The notes beneath the pieces are model-generated. The model did no database searches. It was not told the DNA's origin and worked only from the letters and a program-made list of their open reading frames with translations. Shown piece after piece: positions 38,401 through 46,134 of a stretch of 64,000 bases of DNA; the stretch's first letter is position 1; each line of letters opens with the position of its first letter. Location: contig JAOTOL010001396.1 in the NCBI GenBank assembly GCA_034440575.1, positions 370,501-434,500 on the forward strand, read 5' to 3'. Source of the DNA: Imbricaverruca yamaguchii. Lineage: Eukaryota; Arthropoda; Thecostraca; Neoverrucidae. Position numbers and translations under genes: made by a program.

Positions 38401-41400
38401 AGCCACACAGGCTCGACAGCTTCCGCCAGTCCGAGGTCTAACAAACTCCCATAGTCCGAGGTCAAATAAACTCGGCCACTGTCAGAGGTCCAACAGCCTC
38501 GCACAATGAGACGTCCGAGAGTACAAGAGAGAAAATGTGCCCGAGTGTCATCTATGGCTGACTCAGACTGATAGTTGACGTCGGCCACCCATGGGTGGCA
38601 TATACTGGTAGCTAATGTCAACAATCCAGACCTGTCCTCAAAGACCTGTTCTCTTCTTTCTAATATTAATTCATATTATCCATATATTAGTCTGCCAGCG
38701 ATGATTTCTGCTACAGATGCTAATTTTTACCGCTCCTTTGCACTTCTCATGGGTGGGTAGCATCATTTCAAAACGTGGGAGGTGTCGGGGGGGGGGTGTC
38801 TTCGGATGAAAATCTGTTGAGTGGGGTCCAGTGAAGCACACACTGAAACCTTTTTCTTCCGAGGGTGCCCCTATTGTTCTAACACAAATTCCTTTCAACC
38901 GGGGGAGGGGAGGAGGTGGGGTGCACTCAAGCCTTCAGGAAGGGACACTTTTCCCTGGCCCGAGGGGCTACACCTTCCATGTGGGGGAGTGGCACATGTC
39001 TCCAGTGCTCCCTGTTTTTACTCTACATGACACTGTAACTCAGCCAACTCGGTGGTTACTGTGAATGGTGAATTGATTCACAGCATCGCAGCCAACACGC
39101 ACTCCGATGCCTTTCTCTTTTTAACTGCGCGCTGAATTCGGCAGTCGAAAATGGAAATACAGCAGTTGTTGTTGCTCGTGTGAATCACGCAACAAACCCA
39201 CGTCTTCCTCGGTAGCTGTTGCGCCGCGTACACTGATGTATGTGTAATGTGTGTGCCGTGCGCCCGTGTCCGCCACGCCTGCACCACAGACCAGGGTCTG
39301 ACCGTAGTGGCTTGGTGTGCCCCAGGGTGACTCCACCGCCAGCGATGAGCAGATGCTGCTGGGAGCGCTGGGCGTCACCGCAGCCGGTGCCGTCACTGTC
39401 GGTGCCGTCGCCGGCGCGTTGAAGGCGGCAGAACACCGTGACGGTGTCCTGCGACGGGACGAGGCGGCGACGGCGGCGGCGGCCTCAGCTGAGCCCGTCG
39501 CACACAGTGACCGCCCAGAGACGGACGGCGGCAGTGTGGCGGCAGACGACAGCCGTCCTGCCGCCGCGCACGCCATCACGTCGACTGGTGGCGACCTGAG
39601 ACCAGCTTCGCATCACGGAGAACCGGCAGTGAGTGGTGAGGAACAGCGCGATGAGCCGCGTCCCAGTCCAGGTGGTGGCGACAAAGCTGAATCGCCAGAG
39701 CTTCAGACGTCTGACCGAACAGGTGAATCAACTCATGATGCAATGCAGGCAGAACTGAAAGAGCATAGATCAGGATACAGCTCGAGCGCACGAGCTGCGG
39801 AGTCTCCAGATTCGCATGGAAGTTTGCATTCGCCAGGTGGCAACGGACAGATCGCCCTTCCCATAAATGACGCTCGAACGTCCTCACCCACTGCACCCGA
39901 CATTGACGTCTCTGCTCCTGGTGGGGAAAACAAAGAAGTGGACCATCATGGAGTCGAGTCTCGAGCGGAACAAGATCGGACAGATGGATCTTCGACAACC
40001 GATGCTGGGGAAGTCGAGTCCCCGGCACAAGAGTCTCGAATGGAGGGATCTCGGGCAGACGTGCGTCGGGAGGACAAGTTGCAGGCGGTAGCATCACCGT
40101 CAGCCTCCGGGGAAATCGAGCTTGCGTCCGTCGAGGAAGATTCTCTGGTACAGACGTCTGCACAAGTCGAGAAAGGCTCTCGTCCGCAGTCCCAGTCTGC
40201 TGTCACAGGCCGACCTCTGTCAGGGTCGGCCGAGAAAGGTGGCATGGAAGTTCAGCAAGATGATGCTTCGCCCCGCCCCGAGTCCATCTCTGTGGAAAAA
40301 CTACCTCGAAGTGAGTCTGGAAGAGCCGCACAAGGTTCCCGTGATGAATCTGCTATCGATGAAATCCACCCTTCGCAATATTCAACAGCGGATGAAAAAT
40401 CAGAACTTAAAGCAACAGTGAGTGATATTCCTTCTAAGTTCCCTGTCGGAGCCGATGATTCTTCTGCTCAGTCTGCAGCTGAAAATATTGGGGAACCAAG
40501 TCCATCACATAGTGCTGCGCTACTCACATCAAGTGAAAAGGGGTCATACATCGAATCTACCAAGGATGAGGAATTCGTGGCTCATTCAGCTGATACAAAA
40601 CATGAATCTCGTGATCAATCTCCTATGAGGAGCGCACGATCTGGTACAGCGACTGATGATTTCAAAGCTTCCTCTTCATCCGCGTCAGTAGAACCTGACA
40701 AGATCACCCAAGGCCAGTCGGACACCTTTGCGGATAGTGGCAATGGAAAGTCTCACAGTGCAGAAAGTGATGTGCAAGACGTATCTATTTCTGACTCCAG
40801 ATCGGAGCACACCAAACCTGCTGAGGATGCTTTTGAGGGGTCAAGAACAGAAATCGTGCTAGATCCCCCAGAAACAGGCAACGACCATGAGACGCAGGAC
40901 GAATCACCAGAGATGGCTTCGGATCGCCAGAAGCAGAGCCCAATATCAGATGTAAATGAACGTAGCGAGAACAAAGTGCAGCCTGATATCATCACTGAAT
41001 TGAAAGGAGTCAAATCAAGTGAAGCAGCGGCACCGGACACATATACGCCTGCCTCCGTCCCGGGTGACATCCCTGACAACTCCGCACACCCTCGATAGTC
41101 CCATTCCTGTAGACACGCCACAAATTGTACCTGAGCAGCGCGAAGCCAATCAAACAAGCCCAGACTGGCAGCGCTTGGTTGAAGGGGGAACGTGGAGTGA
41201 ATCCGGCCAAGTTAGATCCGTGTCTCAGTTCGACAACATATCGCTGGATCACGATAATATGGATGCGGGAAATGCGCCGGCATCACCAACCGACAGCCGT
41301 TTGCAACATGATGCAGCTGAGGTACAACAGGCAGGCCAAAGTGAGCCCAGTAACAGAGCACAGCCAAGCGTCGGGACAATAGCCGGTTCTGTCACGGATC

Positions 41401-43388
41401 TGCAGGAAGGGTCGCCGCTACAGTCCCCAGTTGCTAGCGTTCACGAGGACACCATCACCAAGGTGGATCGATTCTCCACCGTTTCCGAACAAAGCACTGC
41501 TTCAATTGACAACATTCAGAACAATGAAGTGAGCGCGAAGCAAATGGAGGGCACATCATCTTTGCTCAACAACGCTGGAGAGACCGGCAGTTTGGGCGCG
41601 CTGCAGGCGGGCGATCGCGGTCTGGAAGAAGCAGATCCACAGGTGGTTTCCTCACAAGCTCCTCTTGACACTGACTCTCCCACCGCGCACAAATTGGACA
41701 CCGCCCTGGATGTGTCTGATCGCACCGAAGATAACGAGTACGATCCGTTGGCACAGACACAGTCAGTCATCTTCCCAGATGACTTGGTGGGAGGTCGAAC
41801 ATCTGTGCTCTCAGAAAAGCCGAGCTCGCCTTTTCCAGACTTACAAGGAGGTGTCAAAAACACTGCCACCACGAGTCTACAGCCAAAGGGAAGTACGGAC
41901 TCAACGCCCCAGGAAGCCACGAGCCCGCGCTCCGATGAGGCTGCAAGTTCGCGGTCTGAGGAAGCGGCTATCAAAATACAGGCAGGAGTTCGTGGGTGGC
42001 AGGTACGCCGAAAGATATCACAGCAAAACAGCGCGGCCACGCAAATACAAGCTGGTTTTCGTGGCTGGAAAGTACGGCGCGAGCAGAGAATGAGGCGCAC
42101 GTCATCTTTGCCCAACATGTCGCAGGAAACCACAGAACCTGGCTCAAGCGGATTCATGAACGTCGACGATCTCAAAACTCGAGCTGCGTCCAAGATTCAG
42201 GCAGGCTTCCGCGGCTGGAAAACGCGTCAAGGGTTAAAGAGTGGTGCAACCGAATCTCAGAACGATCACGACTACATTAGTCCGGCCACCTATATGGCAC
42301 AAGCCGACGCTGGAATCAGTCCAGCTATATCGATGTCAAACATGAACTCTGAAGAGCATGCTGCCGTCAAAATCCAAGCCGGATACCGCGGCTGGAAGGC
42401 GCGAAGGACGTTAAGGAGATCGATGTCTGATCCGAACAGCGAGGCTCTGGTGCTCGCCAGTGGGCTGGACCAGCGAAGTGTCGAAGAGCGAGGTTCGCAG
42501 CCCGACAATGCGCCCACGCCTCGCGACGAGGACGAGACGGCGCACTCGATCCAGTCTATTCAGTCGGAGGTGGCGAGCACTCCGCGACAGGACCAGACTC
42601 TCGTGGACTCACCACGCTCACCCGACCCGTCGGCGCTTCTCTCTACGGGGGCGACGACCGACCCTCCTGCGCCTTCTCCGAAGCCTTCACCAAGTCACCC
42701 GGCGCATCCTGACGACGCGGATGCTCCGCTTGACCACGCGGCGGCCACCATCCAGGCAGGATACCGAGGCTGGAAAGCGAGACAAACATTGCGCAACGCG
42801 GACGGCTTACCACGACCTGGGGACTCGGCAAGGTCGGTGACGGACAGTGGTGCACTTCCGATCGATTTCGCCATCGTGCACCGACCGGAAGACGACTGGC
42901 TCACCCATGACCTGCAGAAACTCGATCACGAGAAGCACGCTGGCGCCGCGGACGGCCAACTGGGCGAAGAGGAGGCTTCGACTGATAGCGCGTCCAGCTG
43001 GCTGACGCGCGCGCATACGGAGATCAAGGCCAGCTTCCAGGGTCTCAGGGAAAACGTAAACGACGCGCTGAAGACAGTCGAAGACACGGCGAGGATGGTG
43101 CGGGAGAATGCTGCCGCGGCTGAGTCGGAAGATGCGCCAGTGGAGGTGCTCGATAAAGCGAACAAAGTCGCTGATAGCGGTGGCGCGTTGCCGATTTCAG
43201 CAGCTGCACCAACACTCGGCGCTGACAACGTTGCGACCCCCGAAACAGAGACGAAAGCAGAAGTGCATGCTGATTCGAAGGATGAACTAGATGTTCCTGA
43301 AGGAAAAGACGGAGTCAAGAGCCCAGCAGAGCGCGAGGAAGAGGAGATTTGGGAAGAGATTCAGCGAAATATGCATTATGAAGATTAG
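22072..43388 (+). CDS. Gene model: IQ-repeat protein with alternative RIIa or acylated N-terminus
   Basis: Spliced model: first exon 22072-22330 or 24624-24675, then 38019-38149, then 39326-43388. Both first exons end in phase 1 with the same partial codon G, the third exon has a phase-1 acceptor and phase-0 donor, and the last exon begins in phase 0, so both isoforms read through. The product has about 1,415-1,485 residues: an RIIa docking domain or a Met-Gly-Cys N-terminus, a Glu/Ser-rich linker, a hydrophobic Ala/Gly/Val segment, about 700 disordered residues, and five IQ motifs. RIIa plus IQ is the combination in vertebrate sperm surface protein 17; an acylated N-terminus plus IQ recalls the neuromodulin/igloo group. 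A likely role is Ca2+/calmodulin scaffolding at membranes or at AKAP sites; this is inference. The last exon carries a frameshift near 41090, so the model is provisional there. Confidence 0.75.
22331..22844. other. Intron sequence, no feature seen
   Basis: Between the two alternative first exons. Only short frames; nothing with domain or splice support. Confidence 0.4.
22845..23045. repeat. Short tandem duplications with a 14-bp hairpin
   Basis: The words cccgggggaagggtagagta and ctgataaaatcaaa occur twice in a row (about 22850-22920), and aaagaactagaaactaac recurs at about 22920 and 23025. Within the array, ACTAACCAGGAAAA (about 22933) and TTTTCCTGGTTAGT (about 22967) form a perfect stem around a 20-nt loop. 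Confidence 0.75.
23046..23180 (-). repeat. tRNA-derived SINE-like copy
   Basis: On the minus strand, box A (TGGTCTAGCAGG at about 23159-23148) and box B (GGTTCATATCT at about 23105-23095) are spaced as in a tRNA head. A related sequence follows at 23330-23480. Target duplication not found. Confidence 0.5.
23330..23480 (-). repeat. Second copy of the same SINE-like sequence
   Basis: It shares the gccaccagccggatatgaac type block (plus strand at about 23351) with the copy at 23.05-23.18 kb, where it reads gccacgagccagatatgaac. The box A end is decayed. Confidence 0.5.
23481..24160. other. AT-rich intron sequence, no feature seen
   Basis: No supported gene. It precedes the GC-rich block that leads into first exon B. 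Confidence 0.4.
24161..24623 (+). promoter_or_regulatory. GC/CpG-rich presumptive promoter and 5' UTR of first exon B
   Basis: A sharp rise in G+C and CpG over about 450 bp ends at the MGC start codon. It contains a CRE-like TTACGTCA at about 24314-24321, a TGACGTAC at about 24518, a weak TATA-like ctaaaaata at about 24399-24407 with a 13-base C-run behind it, and the arthropod-type initiator word TCAGTC at 24449-24454. TATA and initiator are about 45 bp apart, further than ideal. Promoter identity is inferred from position and composition only. Confidence 0.45.
24624..24675 (+). CDS. Alternative first exon B: Met-Gly-Cys acylation signal
   Basis: The sequence encodes 17 residues plus one base: MGCILSYFSGETGKPTE. 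Gly2 with a small/hydroxyl residue at position 6 fits the N-myristoyltransferase consensus, and Cys3 next to it is a classic palmitoylation partner. The ATG context (aacATGG) is good. The donor GAAG|gtagg is strong and leaves phase 1, as does first exon A. MGC starts are typical of the igloo-type IQ proteins of insects. This isoform would sit on the inner face of membranes; that location is inferred from the motif. Confidence 0.8.
24676..26569. other. Large intron, no gene seen
   Basis: It contains a hAT-end-like word (ggtggcatagccagg at about 24876), related words such as cgttagaatgtcca repeated at about 25200 and 25350, and a 13-base G-run at about 26001. No exon with fitting phase was found. 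Confidence 0.4.
26578..26931. mobile_element. hAT-like MITE with 8-bp target duplication
   Basis: The 354-bp element starts CATAGGCGCACC and ends GGTGCGCGCCTG, imperfect terminal inverted repeats. It is flanked by the exact 8-bp repeat GTCCTCGA at 26570-26577 and 26932-26939. The interior repeats the words ccttttggcc, cttttgaccc and gcccttttggag in both orientations, so it has spurious frames on both strands. No transposase. The 8-bp duplication and the CA start fit the hAT superfamily. Confidence 0.85.
27030..27300. repeat. Minisatellite, about 65-bp unit, four copies
   Basis: The unit contains ggctygctcgtcgtggcgcg, then tggacgggtaccgtccgg and ccatccccagccacagtg. One unit is shortened. The open frames on both strands here are produced by the repeat. 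Confidence 0.85.
27301..28105. other. Intron sequence, no feature seen
   Basis: A GC-rich patch at 27740-28010 has open frames on both strands but no domain, and no junction that fits the phase of the flanking exons. Confidence 0.4.
28110..28920 (+). mobile_element. Family B DNA element, copy 3
   Basis: The left end (cctcacagcccgtctcgggg, then gcggatagtaa) matches copy 1. Interior blocks gcgtgacgactggttgaac and ctcgttgaccctagatgacc also match. At the right end (ccgtgaaaaaaaaactgagg, then ggcggttgaagaccgcc) the final ccgagacgg is lost or changed. Confidence 0.75.
28921..31270. other. Intron sequence, no supported gene
   Basis: The longest frames (29805-30218 minus, 29959-30420 plus) overlap each other and show no recognisable domain. 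Short AT microsatellites lie at 29330-29400. Confidence 0.4.
31275..31586 (-). CDS. Small secreted protein, 103 residues, nested antisense in the IQ-gene intron
   Basis: The ATG is at 31586-31584 in good context (ccaagATGC) and the frame ends at the double stop TAATAA (31277-31272). Residues 1-19 (MQWCAMLAFVGLLVQQGQS) form a signal peptide with cleavage likely after QS. The mature part starts RPGGALDEQFKQ, repeats VTPLNRQ twice, and has a Pro-rich tail with degenerate SPVP/SPVA repeats (ISPVPLAKNSPVAFQGNSP) before PPIIPKMK. There is no Cys after the signal, so it is probably unstructured, in the style of cuticular or matrix peptides. A TATA box lies 102 bp upstream. One caution: FKQ|gtgaca could be a splice donor, making the tail intronic. 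No family is recognised. Confidence 0.6.
   Translation of the reverse strand: MQWCAMLAFVGLLVQQGQSRPGGALDEQFKQVTPLNRQVTPLNRQVVTALEKEVKLDGKLIPAPYQGISPVPLAKNSPVAFQGNSPVPFQTGETLPPIIPKMK
31688..31693 (-). promoter_or_regulatory. TATA box of the nested secreted-protein gene
   Basis: The minus strand reads gcgacTATAAAggctggc. Transcription starting about 30 bp downstream would give a 5' leader of about 75 nt before the ATG at 31586. A CRE-like GACGTCA lies further upstream at about 31900. Confidence 0.6.
31700..32199. other. GC-rich upstream DNA of the nested gene
   Basis: Long frames on both strands at 31444-32239 reflect base composition; none has a domain or codon pattern I trust. The upstream regulatory region of the secreted-protein gene should lie here. 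Confidence 0.4.
32200..33043 (+). mobile_element. Family A DNA element, copy 3: best-preserved TTAA-flanked copy
   Basis: It starts TTAACACGCGCCCTG and ends cagggcgcgtgTTAA, an inverted repeat of at least 11 bp inside a TTAA duplication (32200-32203 and 33040-33043). The next bases also mirror each other (ggagggggcga / tcgcccctccc). Internal blocks match copy 1 (ttttgcgtggcttggcttgt; caagtcgct; ggtctggtg). No transposase frame. TTAA target choice is typical of piggyBac elements. Confidence 0.85.
33044..33779. other. Intron sequence, no feature seen
   Basis: Short frames only. A cccaccccacccc patch lies at about 33330. Confidence 0.4.
33788..34443. mobile_element. hAT-like MITE with 8-bp target duplication and an internal tandem array
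   Basis: The ends are CAGTGGCGTCGCCAC and ggtggcgacgtccCTG, which are inverted repeats. The exact 8-bp duplication GTTAGGTT flanks it at 33780-33787 and 34444-34451. CAGTGGCG-type ends and 8-bp duplications are hallmarks of hAT elements. The interior is an array of about 21-bp units (ggggcctccttttcgtcctg) between about 33840 and 34370, which yields a Lys/Arg-rich shadow frame on the minus strand. Confidence 0.9.
33840..34370. repeat. Tandem array of about 21-bp ggcctccttttcgtcctgg units
   Basis: Roughly 20 diverged copies lie inside the hAT-like MITE. Orientation is constant. Variants differ mainly at the third base of cct/cgt words and in the length of the G-run. Confidence 0.85.
34452..35415. 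other. Intron sequence, no feature seen
   Basis: Ordinary AT-rich DNA. The words taggttagattgggttagag at about 34447-34490 form a short degenerate repeat. Confidence 0.4.
35421..35482. repeat. (GA)n microsatellite
   Basis: A nearly pure GA tract, uninterrupted from about 35448 to 35482. It causes the Arg/Glu and Ser/Leu repeat frames on the two strands. Confidence 0.95.
35590..36025. other. Intron sequence, no feature seen
   Basis: No supported gene between the (GA)n tract and the SINE. A C-rich patch lies at about 35817-35834. Confidence 0.4.
36037..36198 (+). mobile_element. tRNA-derived SINE with perfect 11-bp target duplication
   Basis: The 162-bp body starts with a tRNA-like head: box A TAGTCTAGAGGTAAG at about 36047-36061 and box B GAGTTCGAGTCTC at about 36089-36101. 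A non-tRNA region follows, ending aataacctacctac. The flanks are the exact duplication CCTTGTATACA at 36026-36036 and 36199-36209. The anticodon arm does not pair properly, so it is not a tRNA gene. Confidence 0.9.
36210..38018. other. Intron sequence upstream of the shared exon
   Basis: No supported gene. The frame at 36843-37112 (minus) has no domain I recognise. The last 30 bases before 38019 carry the pyrimidine tract of the acceptor (cgttttttccgcag). Confidence 0.4.
38019..38149 (+). CDS. Shared second exon of the IQ-repeat gene
   Basis: The acceptor tttttccgcag|GT opens in phase 1 and the donor CACAGG|gtgagc closes in phase 0 (131 nt). The exon encodes the split Gly, then QLTDKLLQESTDRRDEERSA, then AEPDERTAPRASPERD and SITSEHR. 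It is charged and Glu/Arg-rich with a short helical start, compatible with a linker after an RIIa domain. The exact phase match to both first exons and to the last exon is the main evidence; there is no domain of its own. Too short and GT-opened to appear as a simple open frame. Confidence 0.75.
38150..39325. other. Last intron of the IQ-repeat gene
   Basis: It contains a diverged short repeat built on gaggtc(c/a)aa words at 38240-38510 and G-rich patches at 38785-38930. It ends at the acceptor ggtgtgccccag. Confidence 0.5.
39326..43388 (+). CDS. Last exon of the IQ-repeat gene: disordered region and five IQ motifs
   Basis: Acceptor ccccag|GGTGAC, phase 0. Codons 9-34 form a hydrophobic Ala/Gly/Val stretch (QMLLGALGVTAAGAVTVGAV). 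A Ser/Glu/Asp-rich disordered region follows to about 41940. Five IQ motifs of the form (A)xxIQAGxRGWxxR lie at about 41964, 42033, 42183, 42358 and 42736; they bind calmodulin or EF-hand light chains in known proteins. IQ2 and IQ4 are each followed by basic Ser/Thr motifs (RRTSSLP, RRSMSDP) that suit PKA/PKC-type kinases. The C-terminus has a helical segment (EIKASFQGLRENVNDALK) and ends EEIWEEIQRNMHYED before TAG 43386-43388. The first frame runs into TAG 41096-41098 while the IQ frame is open from about 41019: one extra base (or two missing) around 41090. Without it the exon encodes about 1,354 residues. Confidence 0.8.
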
Positions 43389-43524
43389 CGCTTCTCGTTC
43401 CACTAATCTTTATACTATTCTTGTCGACTACGTATATTTGTGATCGCTTCGTGATCATTGTAACGCGATGTACTGATAGTAATTGAATTCGGAATAGGTG
43501 CTAACCTTTGTACTCCTACTAGAC

Positions 43525-43920
43525 CCCGGTTAGCTTGCTATGGATGTACCATGACCCGACCCCAGTTAACTTGCTTTGAATGTGGGCTGATCCGACCCTG
43601 GTTGACTTGCTATGGATGTGTCATGACCCGAGCCTGGCTAACTTGCTATTTATGTGCCATGACCGGACCCTGGTTAACTTGCTATGGATGTGTCATGACC
43701 CGATCCTTCAATTCCGAAACCTGACCCCAGTTAACTTGCTATGGATGTGTCATGACCCGATCCTTGTTAACTTGCCATTTATGTGCCATGACCGGACCCT
43801 GGTTAACTTGCTATGGATGTGTCATGACCCGATCCTTGTTAACTTGCTATTTATGTGCCATGACCGGACCCTGGTTAACTTGCTATGGATGCGCTCCCAC
43901 TCACCCCCGATTAATTTGCG
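43525..43920. repeat. 36-bp minisatellite just downstream of the IQ-gene stop
   Basis: About eleven units of ttaacttgctatggatgtg followed by tcatgacccgatccttg, alternating with a variant containing atttatgtgccatgaccgga, so a 72-bp higher-order period is visible. One unit is disrupted near 43708. It lies 140 bp past the stop, so it may be part of the 3' UTR. Confidence 0.9.
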
Positions 43921-44840
43921 GTAGATATTTCATGTCGCCATGCAGCACAGTGATTGTAACGACGGACAAGTATCTGCAATGTTCAAAGTCAAGAGAACTA
44001 TATGACGGGATAAAGGGAGTTGAAATTGGTGCAAGACGTGTGTTTACCTTCTGATTGGAGTATCGAAGGAGAGCTTTTACGACGTTCAACAAAATTCTGT
44101 CTTCACTATCGAGTGGTTGGCAAGCCATAGGCGATAGGCGGAGTATACGCCTGCGTCGACATGACATTCTTCCCTTGGCAGGTCAAATTTCATTTTGCAG
44201 CTTCTCTTTACATGTTTTGCAGCTACAGCTGTTCTTTCACAATCGTGCACGATTGTATGTGGCCTAGGATGCGCATTAAGCACGGCGGCACTTTCCCTTT
44301 GATAGGCTGTAGCCTTCAGGAAGACAACTGATCACCATGATCCGGGCCTCCTGGTGTATGATGGCGCGCGTATGGAAATGGCAGTGCAATATACAGATGT
44401 GAATTATGCATTTGCGCTCCTTCGCCCTGAGATGGTTACCCATGGCCTACATACGTTCGAGATAGACATTAATTTCCAGGTGAGATTGCATCCAAGGAAT
44501 GCAAGTAATAGCAGCATCGCACTTTTCCACGGTACGACAGCATGTAATACCGCTCCACTTTGCTGGGTGGATGCCAAGTAAGTCTAAGTCGCATATCCTC
44601 ACACTTATAATAATGTTGCAATGTCTGGACTTTCGACTTCCTGCGAATATTATATGAGCAAAAAATTACACCTGAAAATAATAATGCATGACCTGTGATG
44701 AAGTGCGAAGGCTCATGATGTCGAAACGGAAAACTTCATTCATTGAGGACGTCATATTAATCGTATCCAGCGACCCGGGGATACCTCATGTATATGTTTT
44801 TGTACATGGTGTATTGGTTGTTTGTGACTTCACGGCGCAC
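43921..44840. other. Between convergent genes, no feature seen
   Basis: No supported gene. The frame at 44354-44581 (75 residues) has no recognisable domain. No canonical AATAAA for the IQ gene was found in the first 1 kb. Confidence 0.4.
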
Positions 44841-44844
44841 GAAG

Positions 44845-44975
44845 AATTGGAGGCCGTATGACATCGCCTGCCTCGCACCTCGGCATAAATGGTGGGCGCC
44901 GCGATACATCGAACCCTTAACTTTAGTTTCCCATGTACTCAGCTTACCCACCGAGCTACCAGATGGTAGCTCAGT
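44845..44975 (-). repeat. tRNA-derived SINE-like copy
   Basis: On the minus strand, box A (TGGTAGCTCGGTGGGTAAG at about 44961-44943) and box B (GGTTCGATGTA at about 44915-44905) have tRNA-like spacing. At its upstream edge GAGCTACCA and TGGTAGCTC (about 44954-44973) form a 9-bp stem. No clear target duplication. Confidence 0.5.
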
Positions 44976-44989
44976 GGCATAGCTCACTG

Positions 44990-46080
44990 GCATGAGGTGC
45001 ATAACTAATCGCCGAAGGCGTAACGCGTGCTGGTGAACATATGCCAGATACGGAAAGTTTGAAAGCGCTGATACGATTATTTCTCGAAATAGCTGCGGGA
45101 AACGAGATGGGGCGTTATGACCAAGAACCTCGTACCAACCCCCACCACTCACCCCACCCATGCCCCCAGACAATGCCGGTTTGCTTCATAAATAAAGTAT
45201 GCAAATATTCGGGAATGAAGCTTCATCTATGTGCTTATTAGGTGCCACTGTGTTATGTCTGGAAAACTACGGTTCCTTAAAATGCGACATTGCTTGGTCA
45301 GACCTATGGCGCTCGTATTTTTTGTTATCTACTGGTTAGAGTCAGATTCACTCGCACTGCGTCCTCGCGTTTACGGATCTTTGGTGCTAATGGAATCACC
45401 ATTCACGATGCTACTTGCCGGGATGGACATTGGGCTGTAGTTGGTCGTGTTTGTGTAAGCTGGAGAAAATATTGAAATTGTTATTATCGAAATGCTGCTC
45501 GGGCAGAGGAACCAACCTTAGTTATCACTAGAAATGATGAACTGTGACAACTGGGAAAATGGCAACCAAAAATGGCTATCGGCTACTTTGTGGCCACACG
45601 AAGTTCGATGCGTCTGTGGCAAGCAATTCCGAAAATAGTATTGGGAATTGGAAACATGTTTTCTTCAAGCCCTTATCTCAAGGAGTCGCGAATTTGAATC
45701 ATGAGTGGAGGTACCCGGTGGGTCGTGCGTTCACATCCCATAGTGTGATATCCCGCCGATGATAATGTGTCACTGTCCCCACTACTCAATCTAAACATAT
45801 TTGAATACGAACCCGCTCCCTCTGGTTTGGCAAGATAAATATTGAGCCTTGATGATAACAATTTTGACACCACGGGTTAGAATGGCATCTCGTTCAAAGC
45901 AAATGCATTCGCTTAGCTTTTGTGAGGCTCTCTCTCTCCTTCTGTTTGCTTCTCTCCAGGCAATGGTATTCGGTGATGCGATTCTGTTCAGCACACCGGG
46001 GCGATCTCGCCGAAGCTGTGGTGTGTATTGGTCGGAAGCGCGCTATCATCATGGCGACAAACACAGTCACGCGATGCGGT
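44990..46080. other. Intergenic, no feature seen
   Basis: Short frames only. Confidence 0.4.
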
Positions 46081-46082
46081 AA

Positions 46083-46116
46083 AGCTGGGAGACGCAGCCG
46101 GCTGCGTCTCCCAGCT
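46083..46116. repeat. Perfect 34-bp palindrome
   Basis: AGCTGGGAGACGCAGCC is followed at once by its exact reverse complement. A third partial copy (ctgggagacgcagctggg) follows at 46113-46131. Confidence 0.9.
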
Positions 46117-46134
46117 GGGAGACGCAGCTGGGCC

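Noticed and set aside
41060..41098. A tiny intron explaining the frame change in the IQ exon
   Set aside because: The only GT...AG pair (about gtgacat to cgatag) would be about 37 nt and lacks a pyrimidine tract; an indel is simpler.
39576..42904. Several minus-strand frames (up to 225 residues) opposite the IQ exon
   Set aside because: Shadows; the plus strand carries the IQ motifs.
43525..43920. CRISPR-like array
   Set aside because: Units are contiguous with no unique spacers, and the genome is eukaryotic; it is a minisatellite.
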